Below are positions 1 through 11,582 of a DNA stretch of 64,000 nt, in pieces. The DNA lies in the NCBI RefSeq assembly GCF_949628215.1, contig NC_134280.1, positions 50,122,621 to 50,186,620 on the forward strand, read 5' to 3'. Positions within the stretch are counted from its first letter, which is position 1. Every line of letters starts with the position of its first letter. Under the pieces are notes generated by a model. That model made no database searches. It saw nothing but the letters and a program-made list of their open reading frames with translations, and was not told the DNA's origin. The DNA comes from Phalacrocorax aristotelis. Taxonomy: Eukaryota > Chordata > Aves > Suliformes > Phalacrocoracidae. The translations under genes were made by a program, and so were the position numbers.

Positions 1-1167
1 TCTGAAGAACGACAACAATAAACCATACTAGATCGCAAGCATAATCCCACTTTATTCTTTAAACTAACATCAACATTTATTATAATTTTCAAAACTGATT
101 TCTATATTTAAAAAGTCTTGAGAGTTTTCATCCCTTTTTCAGTTTCCTATGCACATTTTCCTGAACACAGAAAATGAGCACGTCAACTTAGGCATGGGCA
201 GTCTCTAAATAATTTCTCATGCACTAACACCACTGCTAAGTTTCAGAAAAGTTTAAGGCTTTTTACAACTTAAAATACTTATTGGATTTTAAATTTTGCA
301 GAAACTGTGACTTAACAGCATCTAATTTAGGATAGGTCAATTAAAAATATTTCACCTACCCAAGGGAAACATGTTTTTCATTAACACTTACATACAAAAA
401 AACAGGCTGAAAAGGAAGCTCTGACTAGCAATTAGAAATTCCAACCCAGGCAGATATGGGAGGAGACCCACATGGATCAAAACTTGTTTGACACACAGAT
501 GCCAACGACACCAATCTGACAAAAGAAAAGAAAACCCTTAACTTTTCCTTCTATTTTAATATAATTCCTTACAGTCTAGATAAACACAGGGCTTTTACCT
601 ACAGATATTGCCAGTTTAACTAAAGCCAGTTTAGTTAACTGTGACTTGAATGTGCAGTCTTTTAAACCAATTACTTAGTTAAGTTTCCACATAAGAGTCT
701 ACTGACACGCATCTTTCTTTCACACATGAAACCAGACCAATGCAAATCCACTTGGCTTCTGTAGGAAGTCTTTCAAAAGAGCACTATTAGGTGAAAAGTT
801 GGTCTGAAGGACTTACAGTAAAGATAACCATATTCTAGGTTTGAAGATTAACCACCTGTTAGTTTTGCAGGCATTCAAGATATATAGATAAGATTACATT
901 TCACCCTTTCCTTTCTGATACCTCCTCTTCTTCCTCTTGAAGAACAGAAACATGAATTTTAGAGAGACTAAGTAACTTGACTCAAGACACATAAGGAATT
1001 CAAGTTTCCCAGCATTTCTGCTCTGTTGCAAGCAGTCTTTACAGTGGGAAAGACTACTTTATTAAGACAGTTGGAACAAAAATGGTAAATGAGAAGTCCT
1101 ACCAAATAAGACTGCTAGATCTAACATTTTCCTGTAACTCAAAGCAGCTGGGAGAAAAGCTACGTAC
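1..1167 (-). other. PPP6R3: PPP6R3 intron 17 (partial)
   Basis: AT-rich intron that follows the last coding exon seen here. I looked on the minus strand for the next conserved PPP6R3 segment, which should start with the rest of a proline codon, and did not find it. The remaining exons, stop codon and 3' UTR must lie left of the window. No repeat or RNA gene is recognisable. Confidence 0.75.
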
Positions 1168-1286
1168 GTTCACTTAAGTCTACTTCCATTTTGTCCTCTG
1201 TATTGGTGTGTGATTCAAACAACGCTTGTTTTGTTCCATCCTCCTCTTCAGAATCTGTACTTTCTTCACTGTCTGTACTGCCCGAA
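1168..1286 (-). CDS. PPP6R3: PPP6R3 coding exon 17 (residues 639-678)
   Basis: This 119-bp exon follows a TTTTTAG acceptor and ends at a GTACGT donor. It encodes an acidic serine-rich linker, with [17 protein letters not shown] near its start and [10 protein letters not shown] at its end. The repeated Ser/Thr followed by acidic residues fits casein kinase 2 sites, in the disordered C-terminal half of the protein beyond the SAPS domain. It begins with the last base of Ser639 and ends with the first base of codon 679, so the reading frame must continue in an exon outside the window. From memory, the stretch after TKQALFE is about one residue shorter than in mammals. Confidence 0.93.
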
Positions 1287-2473
1287 CTAAAAATACAAAG
1301 AGATAATTTACATTCTGTATTTAGTATCAGCCCCTGGACATAACAAAATACTGAAGAGTTTGAGGCTAAAGAGGATTACACCAGCTATCATTTCCAATAG
1401 AGTAACTGAGGTATAATTTGTTAGCTGTTAGTATTCCCCTCATGCTTCCCTCAAAAACCAAGGTTTAAGGTTTTTCACTTGATCATGTAAAGAGGTTATC
1501 TTTTTCTCCCCATTTGCAAGTAGAAGACAAAAATTGGTTTCACTCCTGCCATGCAAAAGGAAGCAGAAAAGGAAAACAAGGAATGAGATCTGCATACAGA
1601 GATTGTTGGTCTCTTCACACTAAATAGAAGCACTGAAATACAACACTCTCCTCAACCCTAATCTAACAAGATACAACTGAATTTATTTTAAAATCTAACC
1701 ACAAATCTAACAAATCTATTTTACAATCTCCCCAACTGTATTCCAGTCCAGTTAAAATAGACGGCATACATACTTTAAACCCTATGGGTATCTCTCCCTT
1801 CCTGCCGAGTGCAACTAACATAAAAAGCAAGGTAATGTGAGAAGGTAAGGATGACCCTGAAACATGTCACATTAAGAAACCACAACATCAAACAAAAAAA
1901 TTTATTTTGAACAGAAGGTATTAGCAACATGCATTTCAAGGGCTGCAAGGGAAGAAGAGATCAGACTTGTGACTTGAGCCATGGAGAAGGTCATAAGAGC
2001 CAAGACTACTCTGGGACAAAATTCAGTACATATCAAGGGAGACTGCATAGCCCAGAGTTTTGGGGGCCAGATGCTCCTTCCTCACAACACAGCCTCCTAT
2101 GCAGTTTGGACAACCACACTGGTACTGTAGAGACAACAGCAAGGTCTACAGAGGTGTGGACCTGAACTGCCTTCTCCAAAGCAAGTATGGCTGAGCAGGT
2201 TTTAAAGCAGCAGGAAAGAATAAGCAGCAGGAAAAAACAAGCTTCAGAAGCTGAAGTGCAATAAGGGCTGAGTTGGCAAGGCAGATGTTGCAATCTTCTG
2301 CAAATTATGGCTGGAAGATAGACACTAGAGCCAACCCTCTACTCACTTCTCTACAGACTAGAAATGGCTAGTTATGCTGGACAGCCTGTGCTAACAGTCA
2401 GCCTGAACCAAAAGACATGCTCAGTACTGAGGGCTCACTATACTGCTATCTGGATGAAAATCACACTTCTTAC
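1287..2473 (-). other. PPP6R3: PPP6R3 intron 16
   Basis: AT-rich intron of about 1.2 kb. Open frames here, such as the one near 2033-2293, are short and match nothing I know. No repeat is recognised. Confidence 0.8.
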
Positions 2474-2604
2474 CTGGAACGCCTCTGGGACTCTGGTGTA
2501 AATGCAATGTGTTTTTCTTCCCAAATGTCTTCTTCATCAGAGCCACCATCATCAAACTGCTGTATCCGCTCCTTACAGCATGCCTCAAACAAGGCTATAT
2601 TGCC
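2474..2604 (-). CDS. PPP6R3: PPP6R3 coding exon 16 (residues 596-639)
   Basis: This 131-bp exon lies between a TGTATTTAG acceptor and a GTAAGA donor. The protein starts [20 protein letters not shown] and ends with [10 protein letters not shown]. Ser617, in the acidic run [11 protein letters not shown], is a strong casein kinase 2-type site and matches the position of a known phosphoserine in mammalian PPP6R3. The exon starts in phase 0 and ends two bases into Ser639. It lies 279 bp downstream of the inserted provirus, so its acceptor and branch point depend on the short native sequence between them. Confidence 0.96.
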
Positions 2605-2888
2605 CTAAATACAACAAAAAGTATAAATAAAATCTTTATTTATGATTAATCATTCTACTTACATTAGCAAACATTCTGGAAGTATACGACTGTTCTGAAG
2701 AGAATCTAAACACCAGTGGGGGAAAAACATTTCTCTAAAAGCAGCAGAAAACCAGAATCTCTTAACAACTTAAAGCTTGCCAGGAAAACACTCTGTGATG
2801 CTTGTTTTACTCAGCTGCTAACAAATTGAGCAGACCATTAAAGAATAGCTAGGAGTTTCCATCATGTTCAAGAACAGCTGCCACGGTT

Positions 2889-3410
2889 TTGGCTGGGATA
2901 GAGTTACTTTTCTTCACCGTAGCTAGTTATAGTCAGTTTGCAGAAGTAAAGGGCATCCAGCTGGCTTTAGATATTGCTGACCATAAAAAGTGGCCAGTGC
3001 TCTGTCTTAATACTGACCCACAGATGGTGGAAAATGCCCTGTGGGGCTGGTTACAGCAGTGGAAGCAAAGCAACTGGCAGCGCAGAGGCAAACCCATCTG
3101 GGCCGCCACATTGTGGCAAGATACTGCTGCCCGGGTAGAGAACCTGGTTGTAAAGGTACGGCATGTGGATGCTCACATCCCCAGGAGTCAGGCCACTGAA
3201 GAACATCGAAACAACCAGCAGGTAGATCAGGCTGCTGAGATTGAAGTGGCTCAGGCGGATCTGGACTGGCAACATAAGGGTGAATTATCTATAGCTCCAT
3301 GGGCCCATGGCACCTCAGGCCATCAAGGAAGACATGCAACATACAGGTGGGCTCGTGATCAAGGGGTGGACTTGACCATGGACAGACACTATTGCACAGG
3401 TTATCCATGA
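2889..3410 (+). pseudogene. ERV pol remnant: RNase H and start of integrase
   Basis: An open frame of 173 codons. The first residues come from the LTR stub and the rest from pol. It shows the end of an RNase H domain (LNTDPQMVENALWGWLQQWK, then a VRHVDAH motif and NQQVDQAAE), then the integrase N-terminal zinc-binding region with its two histidines (WAHGTSGHQG). The cysteine pair that completes the zinc site falls in another frame just downstream, so the gene is frame-shifted between about 3390 and 3439. The initiator ATG is an accident of the LTR-pol junction, not a viral start. Confidence 0.85.
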
Positions 3411-3429
3411 ATGTGAAACGTGCGCTGCA

Positions 3430-4278
3430 ATCAAGCAAGTGAAGCGGTTAAAGCCTCTGTGGTATGGGGGACGATGGCTGAAATATAAATATGGGGAGGC
3501 CTGGCAGATTGATTATATCACACTCCTCCAAACCTCCCAAGGCAAGTGCCATGTGCTTACAGTGGTGCAAGCAACCACTGGATGGCTGGAAACATATCTC
3601 ATGCCCCATGCCACCACCCAGAACACTATCCTGGGCCTGGAAAAACAAGTCTTATGGTGACACAGTGCCCCAGAGAGAATTGAGTCAGATAGCGGGACTG
3701 ATTTCTGAAACAACCTCATAGACACCTGGGCCAAAGAGCATGGCATTGAGTGGGTGTATCACATCCCCTACCAAGCACCAGCCTCTGGGAAAATCAAACG
3801 ATACAATGGACTGTTAAAGACTCCACTGAGAGCAGTACGGGGGGTGGGTGGGACATTTAAACACTGGGGTACACATTTAGCAAAAGCCACCTGGTTTGCC
3901 AACACTAGGGGATCTGCCAGTCGAGACAGCCCTGCCCAATCAACACACTTAGGTACTGTGGAAGGGGATAGAGTCCCTGTAGTGCATGTAAAAAACATGC
4001 TGGGGCAAACAGTCTGGATTATTCCTGTCTTGGGCAAAGGCAAACCCATTTGTGGGATTGCTTTTGCTCTAGGACCCGGGTGCACTTGGTGGGTGATGCG
4101 GGAGGATGGAGAAGTCCGACATGTACCTCAAGGGGATTTGATTTTGGGTGATAATAGCCAGAGAGGTGAATGGTATGACGTCAGTTGCTGTATAGTATCG
4201 TATACCATCACTTCTGTGGTTGCTATATGCCATACCAATGGTATCACAGTAGGAATCTTCCAAATTAACAGAGAATGA
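3430..4278 (+). pseudogene. ERV integrase remnant, core and C-terminal domains
   Basis: The integrase core is read in a different frame from the RNase H part. The first catalytic Asp (codon at 3511, WQIDYI) and second Asp (codon at 3688, ESDSG) are present. The third acidic residue, 35 residues further on, is Lys (codon at 3796, ASGKIKRYNG) where Glu is expected. Stops at 3658 and 3706 split the core. The C-terminal part (about 3830-4170) is open and includes GPGCTWWVM and VPQGDLILGDN. Frame breaks, internal stops and the lost Glu make it inactive. Confidence 0.85.
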
Positions 4279-4599
4279 ATTTTGATTTAACCGAGCAAAG
4301 TGCAGCAGTGACGGAACACAGGCTGACGTCAGCATGCAACAATCCAACACCACACACACACCACCTCTCCTGCCCTGAAAGAGACTGTTGTGACAGACAG
4401 AGCCCAAAGTCGTGGACTAAATGAACTCCACAGACATTTTGTGGACATTTTACAGGGGTGGGACATAGACTAATGGAACAATATCTGTGTATTATATCAA
4501 AGGATGGGAAGGGGAGTGGTGGTTAATGAGGTTGTATTGGATAGTGTGGGACCTGAGCATGACATAAATGGTATGGAATAAAAGGGGTAGATACTGCTA
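4279..4599 (+). mobile_element. ERV 3' internal region with polypurine tract
   Basis: Non-coding segment between the end of pol and the 3' LTR. There is no recognisable envelope gene, as expected for ERVL-like elements. It includes a purine-rich stretch (about 4499-4516) and AAAAGGGGTAG (4580-4590) just before the LTR, which is where the plus-strand primer would lie. Confidence 0.7.
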
Positions 4600-5160
4600 T
4601 GGTTTTGGCTGGGATAGAGTTAATTCTCTTCCTAGTAGCTGTTTTAGTGCTGTGTTTTGGACTTAGTATGAGAATAATGCTGATAACACACGCGTGTTTT
4701 AGTTGTTGCTAAGTAGTGCTTACATTAGTCAAGGACTTTTCCAGCTTCCCATGCTCTGCCGGGGCACAAGAAGCTGGGAGGGGAGGGGGCTGAGCCAGGA
4801 CAGCTGATCCAAACTGGCAATGGGGATATTCCATGTCATATGACATCATGCTGGGTGTACTAGCAGGGGAGAGTTGGCTGGGGGAAGCAGTGATCGTGGC
4901 TCAGGGACTAGTAGCATCAGTCAGTGGGTGGTCAGCTATTGCATCACTTGGGGGTTTTTTCCCACCCTGAGTTTTGCCTCTCGTTATTTTCTTTTTTATT
5001 TTGTTATTATTACTGTCTTAATTACTGAATTATTCTTATCTCAACCGACAAGTTCTCTTATTTTTACTCTTCCAATTCTCTCCCCCATCCCACTGGGGTG
5101 GGGGGAAGTGAGCGAGCAGCTGTGTGGTACTTAGTTGTTGACTGGGGCTACACCACAACA
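4600..5160 (+). repeat. ERVL-type 3' LTR
   Basis: About 561 bp, starting TGGTTTTGGCTGGGATAGAG and ending CACCACAACA, with the usual TG...CA ends. Its start is shared with the stub at 2884. Its start and end, including the CCCCCATCCCAC block, are shared with the solo LTR at 46089, though the middle differs, so the two may be from different subfamilies. It is antisense to PPP6R3. Confidence 0.85.
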
Positions 5161-5607
5161 GCAGCACACAGGAATTGCATTGAATAGCTTTTCATATAAC
5201 CAGACCACCAAGTACTCCAGCTTTATTTTCTGTTGTGGGGTTCATTTCAGCTCAACTGACAAATAATGTCTAGGGTTGAAGTCTGTCTTTACTTCCCGTC
5301 ACCACAATTTCACTGGAAGACTGAAATAGGTTCTACCCATAAAACTCAAGTGTGCAATATGCGCAGATCAGATCCAAGCCTGTTCTTGAACCTGGCCATA
5401 GAAATTAGAAGCAATTCTAAGACACTACTGTTCTTTGTGATCAGTATTCCAATTAGAAAAATGTCATTATACAGGATCAAGGTAGGGTAGTTATTTCCAA
5501 AGATTACACATCAAAGGAGTAAATATAACCACCAGCAAAACTCTGAGGTCACACCAAAGTTTAAAAAGCAGTAATTTTTTTCTGACAGTAAAGGAACACA
5601 TACTTAC

Positions 5608-5662
5608 ACTTTCATTTGTATTGAGGGTAAAGTTGATGTCTGAGACCCGATCAAAAGAAACA
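5608..5662 (-). CDS. PPP6R3: PPP6R3 coding exon 15 (residues 577-595)
   Basis: A 55-bp exon with a TTTTTTTGTAG acceptor and GTAAGT donor. It completes Asn577 and encodes VSFDRVSDINFTLNTNES. Ser579 corresponds to a reported phosphosite in mammalian PPP6R3 (from memory). It starts after two bases of a codon and ends in phase 0, so skipping it alone would break the frame. Confidence 0.95.
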
Positions 5663-6505
5663 CTACAAAAAAACAGATGTAGCCAATAAAACAAGATGCT
5701 GTATTATGACAGGAAGACATACCATTTCTTAGTTCTCATTTTCCAACAATCTAAAAAATGTAAGATTAAAGACAAAGTAGTTTCCAACATAAAACAGTCA
5801 AATTCCACATTGAGGAGGCCTGGCATTCACACAGTTTTTCTAACTGTGAAATATTTTAAGCAAAAATACAAAACAATGTCATCTCTAGCCTATAGTTAGC
5901 TGTGAAGATGCAACAAGCCTTAGCAAGCATAATTATATATGCAAATCTTAAATACTGTACTGTTACATGCTGGACAAAAATGTAGGCCTAAAGAATGTCT
6001 AATCTGACTATGGCCTACCACAAAACAGCTTAAAATCCTTTGTTAGCAGTTCTTATACCTTCTAATTTCACCACTCTACAGAAGGACCTTCTCAACAGGA
6101 AGAAAGTGAAAAACGTAATATCAACCTCTGTTTCCTGAAGAGGAAAAAAGAATCTCTATATTTTCTTTAAACCAATCACTGAAGTTTTTTTCCAAACTGA
6201 AAAATATTAGGCTTTACACATCTTCACATATTAAGCCATTGAGCAGTTTCACTGAAGTAATTACAAATATGTCTTAGACTAAAAATAGCATTAGGAAAAT
6301 GAAATCTTTAGGGGAAGCAAAAAGAAACAAGAGGAGGAAGAGACAGGAAATACTACCAGACTTTCAGAAGAGTTAATACATTCTTGCTCTAGCCAAATAT
6401 AGCAGCGCACTCAGCAGAGCCCGTACTACTCTTCCTCTAACCCTCACTGCAATACTAAGTAGAGAACAAGGTAAGTAGTCTAAAAGAACACAAGTTTTAA
6501 GTTTG

Positions 6506-6546
6506 ACTGAATTACTGTGCAAGTTACCAACTGAATTACTGTGCAA
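6506..6546. repeat. Short direct repeat, 17 bp twice
   Basis: ACTGAATTACTGTGCAA occurs at 6506-6522 and again, exactly, at 6530-6546. The copies are 24 bp apart, which suggests a recent local duplication. Confidence 0.9.
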
Positions 6547-7098
6547 CAGTAAGCAGATAATTTAAGCTGTACTTGATTCTTGCACAAAAGGCATAACTTT
6601 TTCTACAGTTTAATTCAATTCATGAGTACATTGTCAGTATGCCTACCATAAATCAAGATATCTGCTTACACAAATAGCCTTCTTTCCACCAAGACCACAC
6701 ACTACCAAAGGCACAATCTTAAAGGAATTTCAACTCCTACCTCTGCCAAAATCCACTTGCTTCTAACAAAGTTACTTCCTCTCCCATCATCTTAATCTGT
6801 AATCTCAGCAGATCATGCAGTGTAAAAAGGCAGTAATGCTTCTTAAATGGCATGTGCAAGCTTCAGTCAACCGTCACTTACTAAACGGATCTTACAGAAG
6901 AGCGCTGAGACATTTTATTGTATCTTACCCTTCTAGAAGCCATCTTCAAGTAACACTTTTTACTCTTATCTGCACGTTCTTGCAACCCAATCCATGAATT
7001 CTTAAAAAATCAAGATTAACTCTATTTTCAGCAAGAAGCCCCATTCTTTCCCTGTCCCATTATGGCATCAGTTTACTTGGACCTGAAGAAAGAGCTCA

Positions 7099-7180
7099 GG
7101 TTTGGGTTGTTGGGGTTTTTTGTTTTGGTTTGGTTTTTTTGGGTGGGTGGGGGCATTTTTGTTTTGGTGGGTTTGTTTTC
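7099..7180 (+). repeat. G/T-rich low-complexity tract
   Basis: About 80 bp made only of G and T apart from two bases, with runs such as GGGTGGGTGGGGG. On the transcribed PPP6R3 strand it is C/A-rich. A second tract of the same style is at 33290-33346. Confidence 0.85.
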
Positions 7181-7770
7181 ATTTTCTTTTAACCTCACCG
7201 TGATTGTTCTCATTTCCTCATCACTTAAGAGTTGTTTCTACAAATAGGGTAACTGACTTAATCCTTGAAAACAAAGGTAGATTTACAATGCCCTTCCTTA
7301 CTGTCCCCTACAGAAAAGTACACTCAGACATGTTGTCCCTGTCATTTTTTCTAGGAAAACCTAAAAGTAGAGCTATTCGTCTGGTCAGGCACACAGATTC
7401 AGTGGAGCGAGGGGGGGAAATCACCTTGAGGCACTGAGAAAGTTGAATTGCCCCCAACAATACCATGTCATTGGACAGACATAGCTTTCAAAAGCAGAGT
7501 TTAGTTTAGTTATTTATTCACAAGCATTGTGCTCTCATGTTGGCACAACCAGGACATTAGAAATGGAAGATAACCTGTTGCTTTCTTCTGTAAACTGTTC
7601 AGGGAGGCTTCTATCAATGCACATACATGGTACAAAAACAAAGGACTGATTGGCAAGTGCCTCACATTAGTAAACGCTTGTATTTATCCTCAGCAAAAGC
7701 ACAGCCAAATACACAGTAAGAAAAGAAACTCCCAAGACTGTAGTCAAAGCCAGTATAGCATTATACTCAC

Positions 7771-7868
7771 TTGCCGATGTCATCTTGGTCAGCGAACTTC
7801 TCATCGTTGAAGCCAAACTGGTCAATAAAATTGGACGTCATTTGTTGCATCTGATAATCAGAAAAGGC
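7771..7868 (-). CDS. PPP6R3: PPP6R3 coding exon 14 (residues 545-577)
   Basis: A 98-bp exon, acceptor GGGGTTGCCAG and donor GTGAGT. It encodes [20 protein letters not shown] followed by [12 protein letters not shown], and ends two bases into Asn577. This is a highly conserved stretch of the PPP6R3 C-terminal half. The open frame runs a few codons past the donor, but that part is intron. Confidence 0.96.
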
Positions 7869-10800
7869 CTGGCAACCCCAGGACCAACGACAGTGATATA
7901 ATGATTCTAATAATACTCTAAATCCTATTTGCCCATTTTGCTCCAAAGAAATACAAGTCTCTAGTCTAAACATAAAGGACAGGAAAACTATTTGTCCTAA
8001 CATTTGGATTTTAAATGGTAACACTAACTACACACCTACTTACATTTACTGACTTGAAAGCCAGTCTAATAGCAGCTCTCAATAAGAAAGTTAAATCTCT
8101 AGTTTAACCATGTTAACCAGCACCTTTCCAAATGCACCCCAAAGAAGTGAAAAAACACAGTATACTAGATAAAAGAAAAAGCTGTCTTTGTTCAAAATAA
8201 CATGAAGTTGTAAATGGTAAGAACCAGAAAAGTACATCATATATAGATACTAATGAACAGTTAGATATTTACCATGTAGTTATCACTAGAAATATCAGTC
8301 CCAGGCACACACACCAGCAATGGCTATTCAACAGCTAGAACGAAACTATTGAACATTTTATCTCAGTGCAGCGTCACTGACTCAATTGTGCTTTGCTTTT
8401 TTTTTTTTAATAAAGACACTAGTGTCAACTGGCAGCAGATGGGTATACACACATTAAGGTACACATAGGCATTTTCTCCTATCCATAAGGCAGTCCTTAT
8501 TTCCCAGGACTATAATTGAATTATCACACATTCTCTAGGGACTTTTAATAGTGTTTATCCATGTGTAAAGTCAGCCAATGCTAAGATACACTAGGAAATA
8601 CAGCTGTCACATCAACTCTCTTGGCTTCTTGCCCAGGTAACTAAACGGGCACAGTTTAGAGACAAAACCTTTGAAGAAGGCGGTAAAGCTGAACAAAGTG
8701 AATATGGGAAGAGAACAAGAGAATGGTCAAAAAAAGCAAGTTTGGATTAAGGCATTATGAAAAGTGGAGGTAAAAGCGAGAAGATATAGAAGGATGAGGA
8801 GGTATACAGCAAGACACTACCAGGGCTGGGAATGGGTTTGAAAAACCCTCATGACTGGTAGGGTCACTATGCTTAACCGCGCTAGTGCAAGACCTTTCTT
8901 ACGTTTTTGATGTAATTTTTACATTACTATCTGCTAGTTTTAGGATTTGATACTAACACAGTTAGTATATCAACATGACACAGGTAGACAGTCAATTACT
9001 GACTGTCCTCCCTATAAGATAATTACTTTGCTCTACACTGGTTACTGAGCTCTTCTGCTGTAAAATATTTTCACTGTTATGGATATTAAAAAGCACGTGT
9101 GACTGAAAGACATTAATGAATTACTTCTATGGGAAGAAAACACCCAAAAGAAGTTAGACTTGTTCTGTTTTACAGAAGGTATGACCATTCAGACCACCCC
9201 CCGCCAGGACAAACCTCATGCCTTAGTTTTCTGTTTATGACATCAGCTAGCTTTATAACTAGCGTGAAATCTTAGCACTACATCAAAATTGTCTACAAGT
9301 ATATAAAACACCGTTATGAATTGCTTGCATATCTCAGACGCTAGACAGTTCTATCCCATTCTCCAATATATTTTCAGTATGCTTAAAAGAGACAAAAAGT
9401 GCTACTAAGCTGGTGGAGAACAGGATAATGCTTTCCTGGAGTAAAAGTTTCCAGAACCACAGTAAGACAGCACATTAAATACTGCTGGCACAAGAAACCT
9501 TACAATCCAGAACCAGGTGATGAAACACATTTTCAAAGACATCAGTTTTGATGATCAGAAACCTACACAAAAAGCGTATCTTTAGAACCCTTCCTTTCTG
9601 GAACAAAGGGTCTCCATTAGAAGAACACAGTATTGAACTAGATTTTGATGTCAAAAGAAAGAAGTCATAGCAAATGTAATTCCATAAAAGCAGAAGTTAA
9701 ATTTGACAAAAATAAACTGAAGATGAATAGGTTCCTTAGTATTTTCCTCCCTTATCCAATTCCTAATGGGTCTACTTGAATTTTTCAAGTTTACCTTATG
9801 TTTCCTCTAACTATAGGTCTAGAATAGGGTATACTAGCTGAAGCCAGAGAAACCTTTATGAATTAATTTTTGCAGCTGGAGAATGCTTTAAGTAATTTCA
9901 GTGCATTTCCCATCAGTGATTTATCTTGTCTAATATCCTGCTTTCTTCACAAGACTACTTTAGACTGCATATTTCACTAGCCTGGCTTAGGAAAAAAAGA
10001 TTAAGAAAACAGTGACAAACTTGAAAGAAACAGAGCATTGGACCATCTGCATTTCTCCAGATTAACTACCTGGAACTGCTGGGATTGCCTCAGCATGGCA
10101 GATCATCAAGTGGATGCATGAAAAGCACAGAGATATTTGAAGATCTTACTTCCTCATTATAAGTTGCATGCTATCTGTAGCAGCTCTAAAATTTGTATTC
10201 AGGTGCACCTCACATGTACAAAATCACCAAGTCAGACAAATGCATCTGATTCGTAAAACTTAAGCCACCACCCACAATTCAAACTTAGGTAAGCAATTGC
10301 TTTTAATAAAATCTATAGAAGATGCACTGAAGCCAGTCTTAGACTAAGTAGTTACGACATAGCTGTTAGAGTGAGCTGAAAGATTTTGGTTAATAACCCA
10401 GACAACTAATGTGTTCCCTACAAGTGACCTATCTACAATCTTGTGCCGCATGGCTCCTGCTCTTTCACCACCAGTGAAAGAAATGAGAGATATGCATATT
10501 ACAGATTGGACAGTCCCGTTACAGAAATGCTGTCATTCTTCTTCAAAATGGCAGTGTACTCCATAATTGCTTATCACAAAACACTCTTAATAACCATTTT
10601 AAATAGTATCTTTATCAATTAGTCAGCTATGATAGCATCAAAACTTCAATGTGGACACAGCTTTGACTTAAGCTTTCAGTCTGGTTGATCTGCGGATTCC
10701 CTAGGCAGTCTCAATTTTTTTTTTCTTCATTAAACTAAATTATAAATACTCATCTTTGAAACACTCACAAATGAGTTGTCAAAGGCACACACTGAATTTA

Positions 10801-11495
10801 AAAATAAGTGATTAAGTTCATTGGAAATTTAGTTCAGGGAGATTTGGCTATGTACGCTTGCCATGTATCAAGGGCTTATAAAGTTAAAAACATTCAAGCT
10901 GCTAGATACAACCTGGCACAGGAGCCTACTTAGCTCTTCACTTATATTGATGTGACAGCTGCAGAGCTTGACATCTTGCCGAACAGTAAAAGCATGTAAC
11001 AAATAGCCAATATTCATTGTTTCCTCATCAAAATAAGGGTCCTTTTTTTTTAAAAAAGAAAAAAAATCTATTACCAACACCAAACAAACCCATATTTGCT
11101 TTCATAGGAATTCACACTTGCTAGAAAACACAATTAGAAGCCATCATTTCAAACATCTATGTCTACTAAGAACTAAAGTTAACATAGAAACTGTTCATCG
11201 TAGCTAGACAGCTGGTGCATAAAATGTGTTCTTAGGCATAATGAGTAGAGATCTGCATACACTGCATGATCAAAGACTAAAAACGAAGACACACCAAGAT
11301 ATTGTGACTTGTGTTAAAAACCATAGCCCTGGGTTTGATAAAACAGTTGTGTGCACACAAAAGTCTAAGTTTTATTTTAAACTTTCTGGATTTGTATTTA
11401 CTTGTGATAGAACTACAAGTTCCACTGCTTTTTAAAAATTTCTTATTTATTTTTACAGAAAGAACAACTTACACTGTTAGAAGAATTCAACTCAC
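7869..11495 (-). other. PPP6R3: PPP6R3 intron 13
   Basis: About 3.6 kb of AT-rich sequence with scattered A/T runs (for example 8396-8409). I see no repeat family, RNA gene or exon-like frame in it. Confidence 0.75.
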
Positions 11496-11582
11496 CTGCT
11501 GCAAGGAAGAATCCTGTGAGAAACCTGTTTCTTTAAAGTCAATTTCATCATCACTGGAAGAATGAATGTGGCAGGTAGTAAC
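11496..11582 (-). CDS. PPP6R3: PPP6R3 coding exon 13 (residues 516-544)
   Basis: An 87-bp exon, exactly 29 codons, with phase 0 at both ends (acceptor CTTTGTATAG, donor GTGAGT). It encodes [20 protein letters not shown] and SQDSSLQQ. The SSSDDE block at 523-528 is a casein kinase 2-like acidic serine cluster. It sits between two of the largest internal introns (3.6 and 4.6 kb) and could be skipped without breaking the frame, so it is a good candidate cassette exon. Confidence 0.96.

Larger units (their letters stand above)
2884..5160 (+). mobile_element. Defective ERVL-type provirus: 5' LTR stub, partial pol, 3' LTR
   Basis: A class III (ERVL-like) endogenous retrovirus. Its left end keeps only about 45 bp of LTR start (GGTTTTGGCTGGGATAGAG), which runs straight into the RNase H part of pol; the rest of the 5' LTR, gag, protease and most of reverse transcriptase are missing. 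RNase H and integrase follow, then about 330 bp of non-coding DNA with a purine-rich tract before a nearly full 3' LTR. Frame shifts and stops make it non-functional. I found no clear target-site duplication: the five bases left of the stub are TGCCA and those right of the 3' LTR are GCAGC. The assignment to ERVL rests on the integrase and LTR appearance. Confidence 0.88.
2605..5607 (-). other. PPP6R3: PPP6R3 intron 15, with an ERV insertion
   Basis: About 3 kb, of which roughly 2.3 kb (2884-5160) is an endogenous retrovirus in the orientation opposite to the gene. The native parts, 2605-2883 and 5161-5607, are AT-rich with nothing else recognisable. Confidence 0.85.
5663..7770 (-). other. 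PPP6R3: PPP6R3 intron 14
   Basis: About 2.1 kb, AT-rich. It holds a G/T-rich low-complexity stretch (7099-7180) and a small 24-bp-period duplication (6506-6546). No gene or mobile element recognised. Confidence 0.8.

Noticed and set aside
2879..5165. Target-site duplication of the ERV
   Set aside because: The flanks TGCCA and GCAGC do not match; the left side may have been changed by the deletion.
7767..8024. 85-codon minus-strand frame that includes exon 14
   Set aside because: Only 7771-7868 is exon. The rest upstream of the acceptor is intron that happens to be open.
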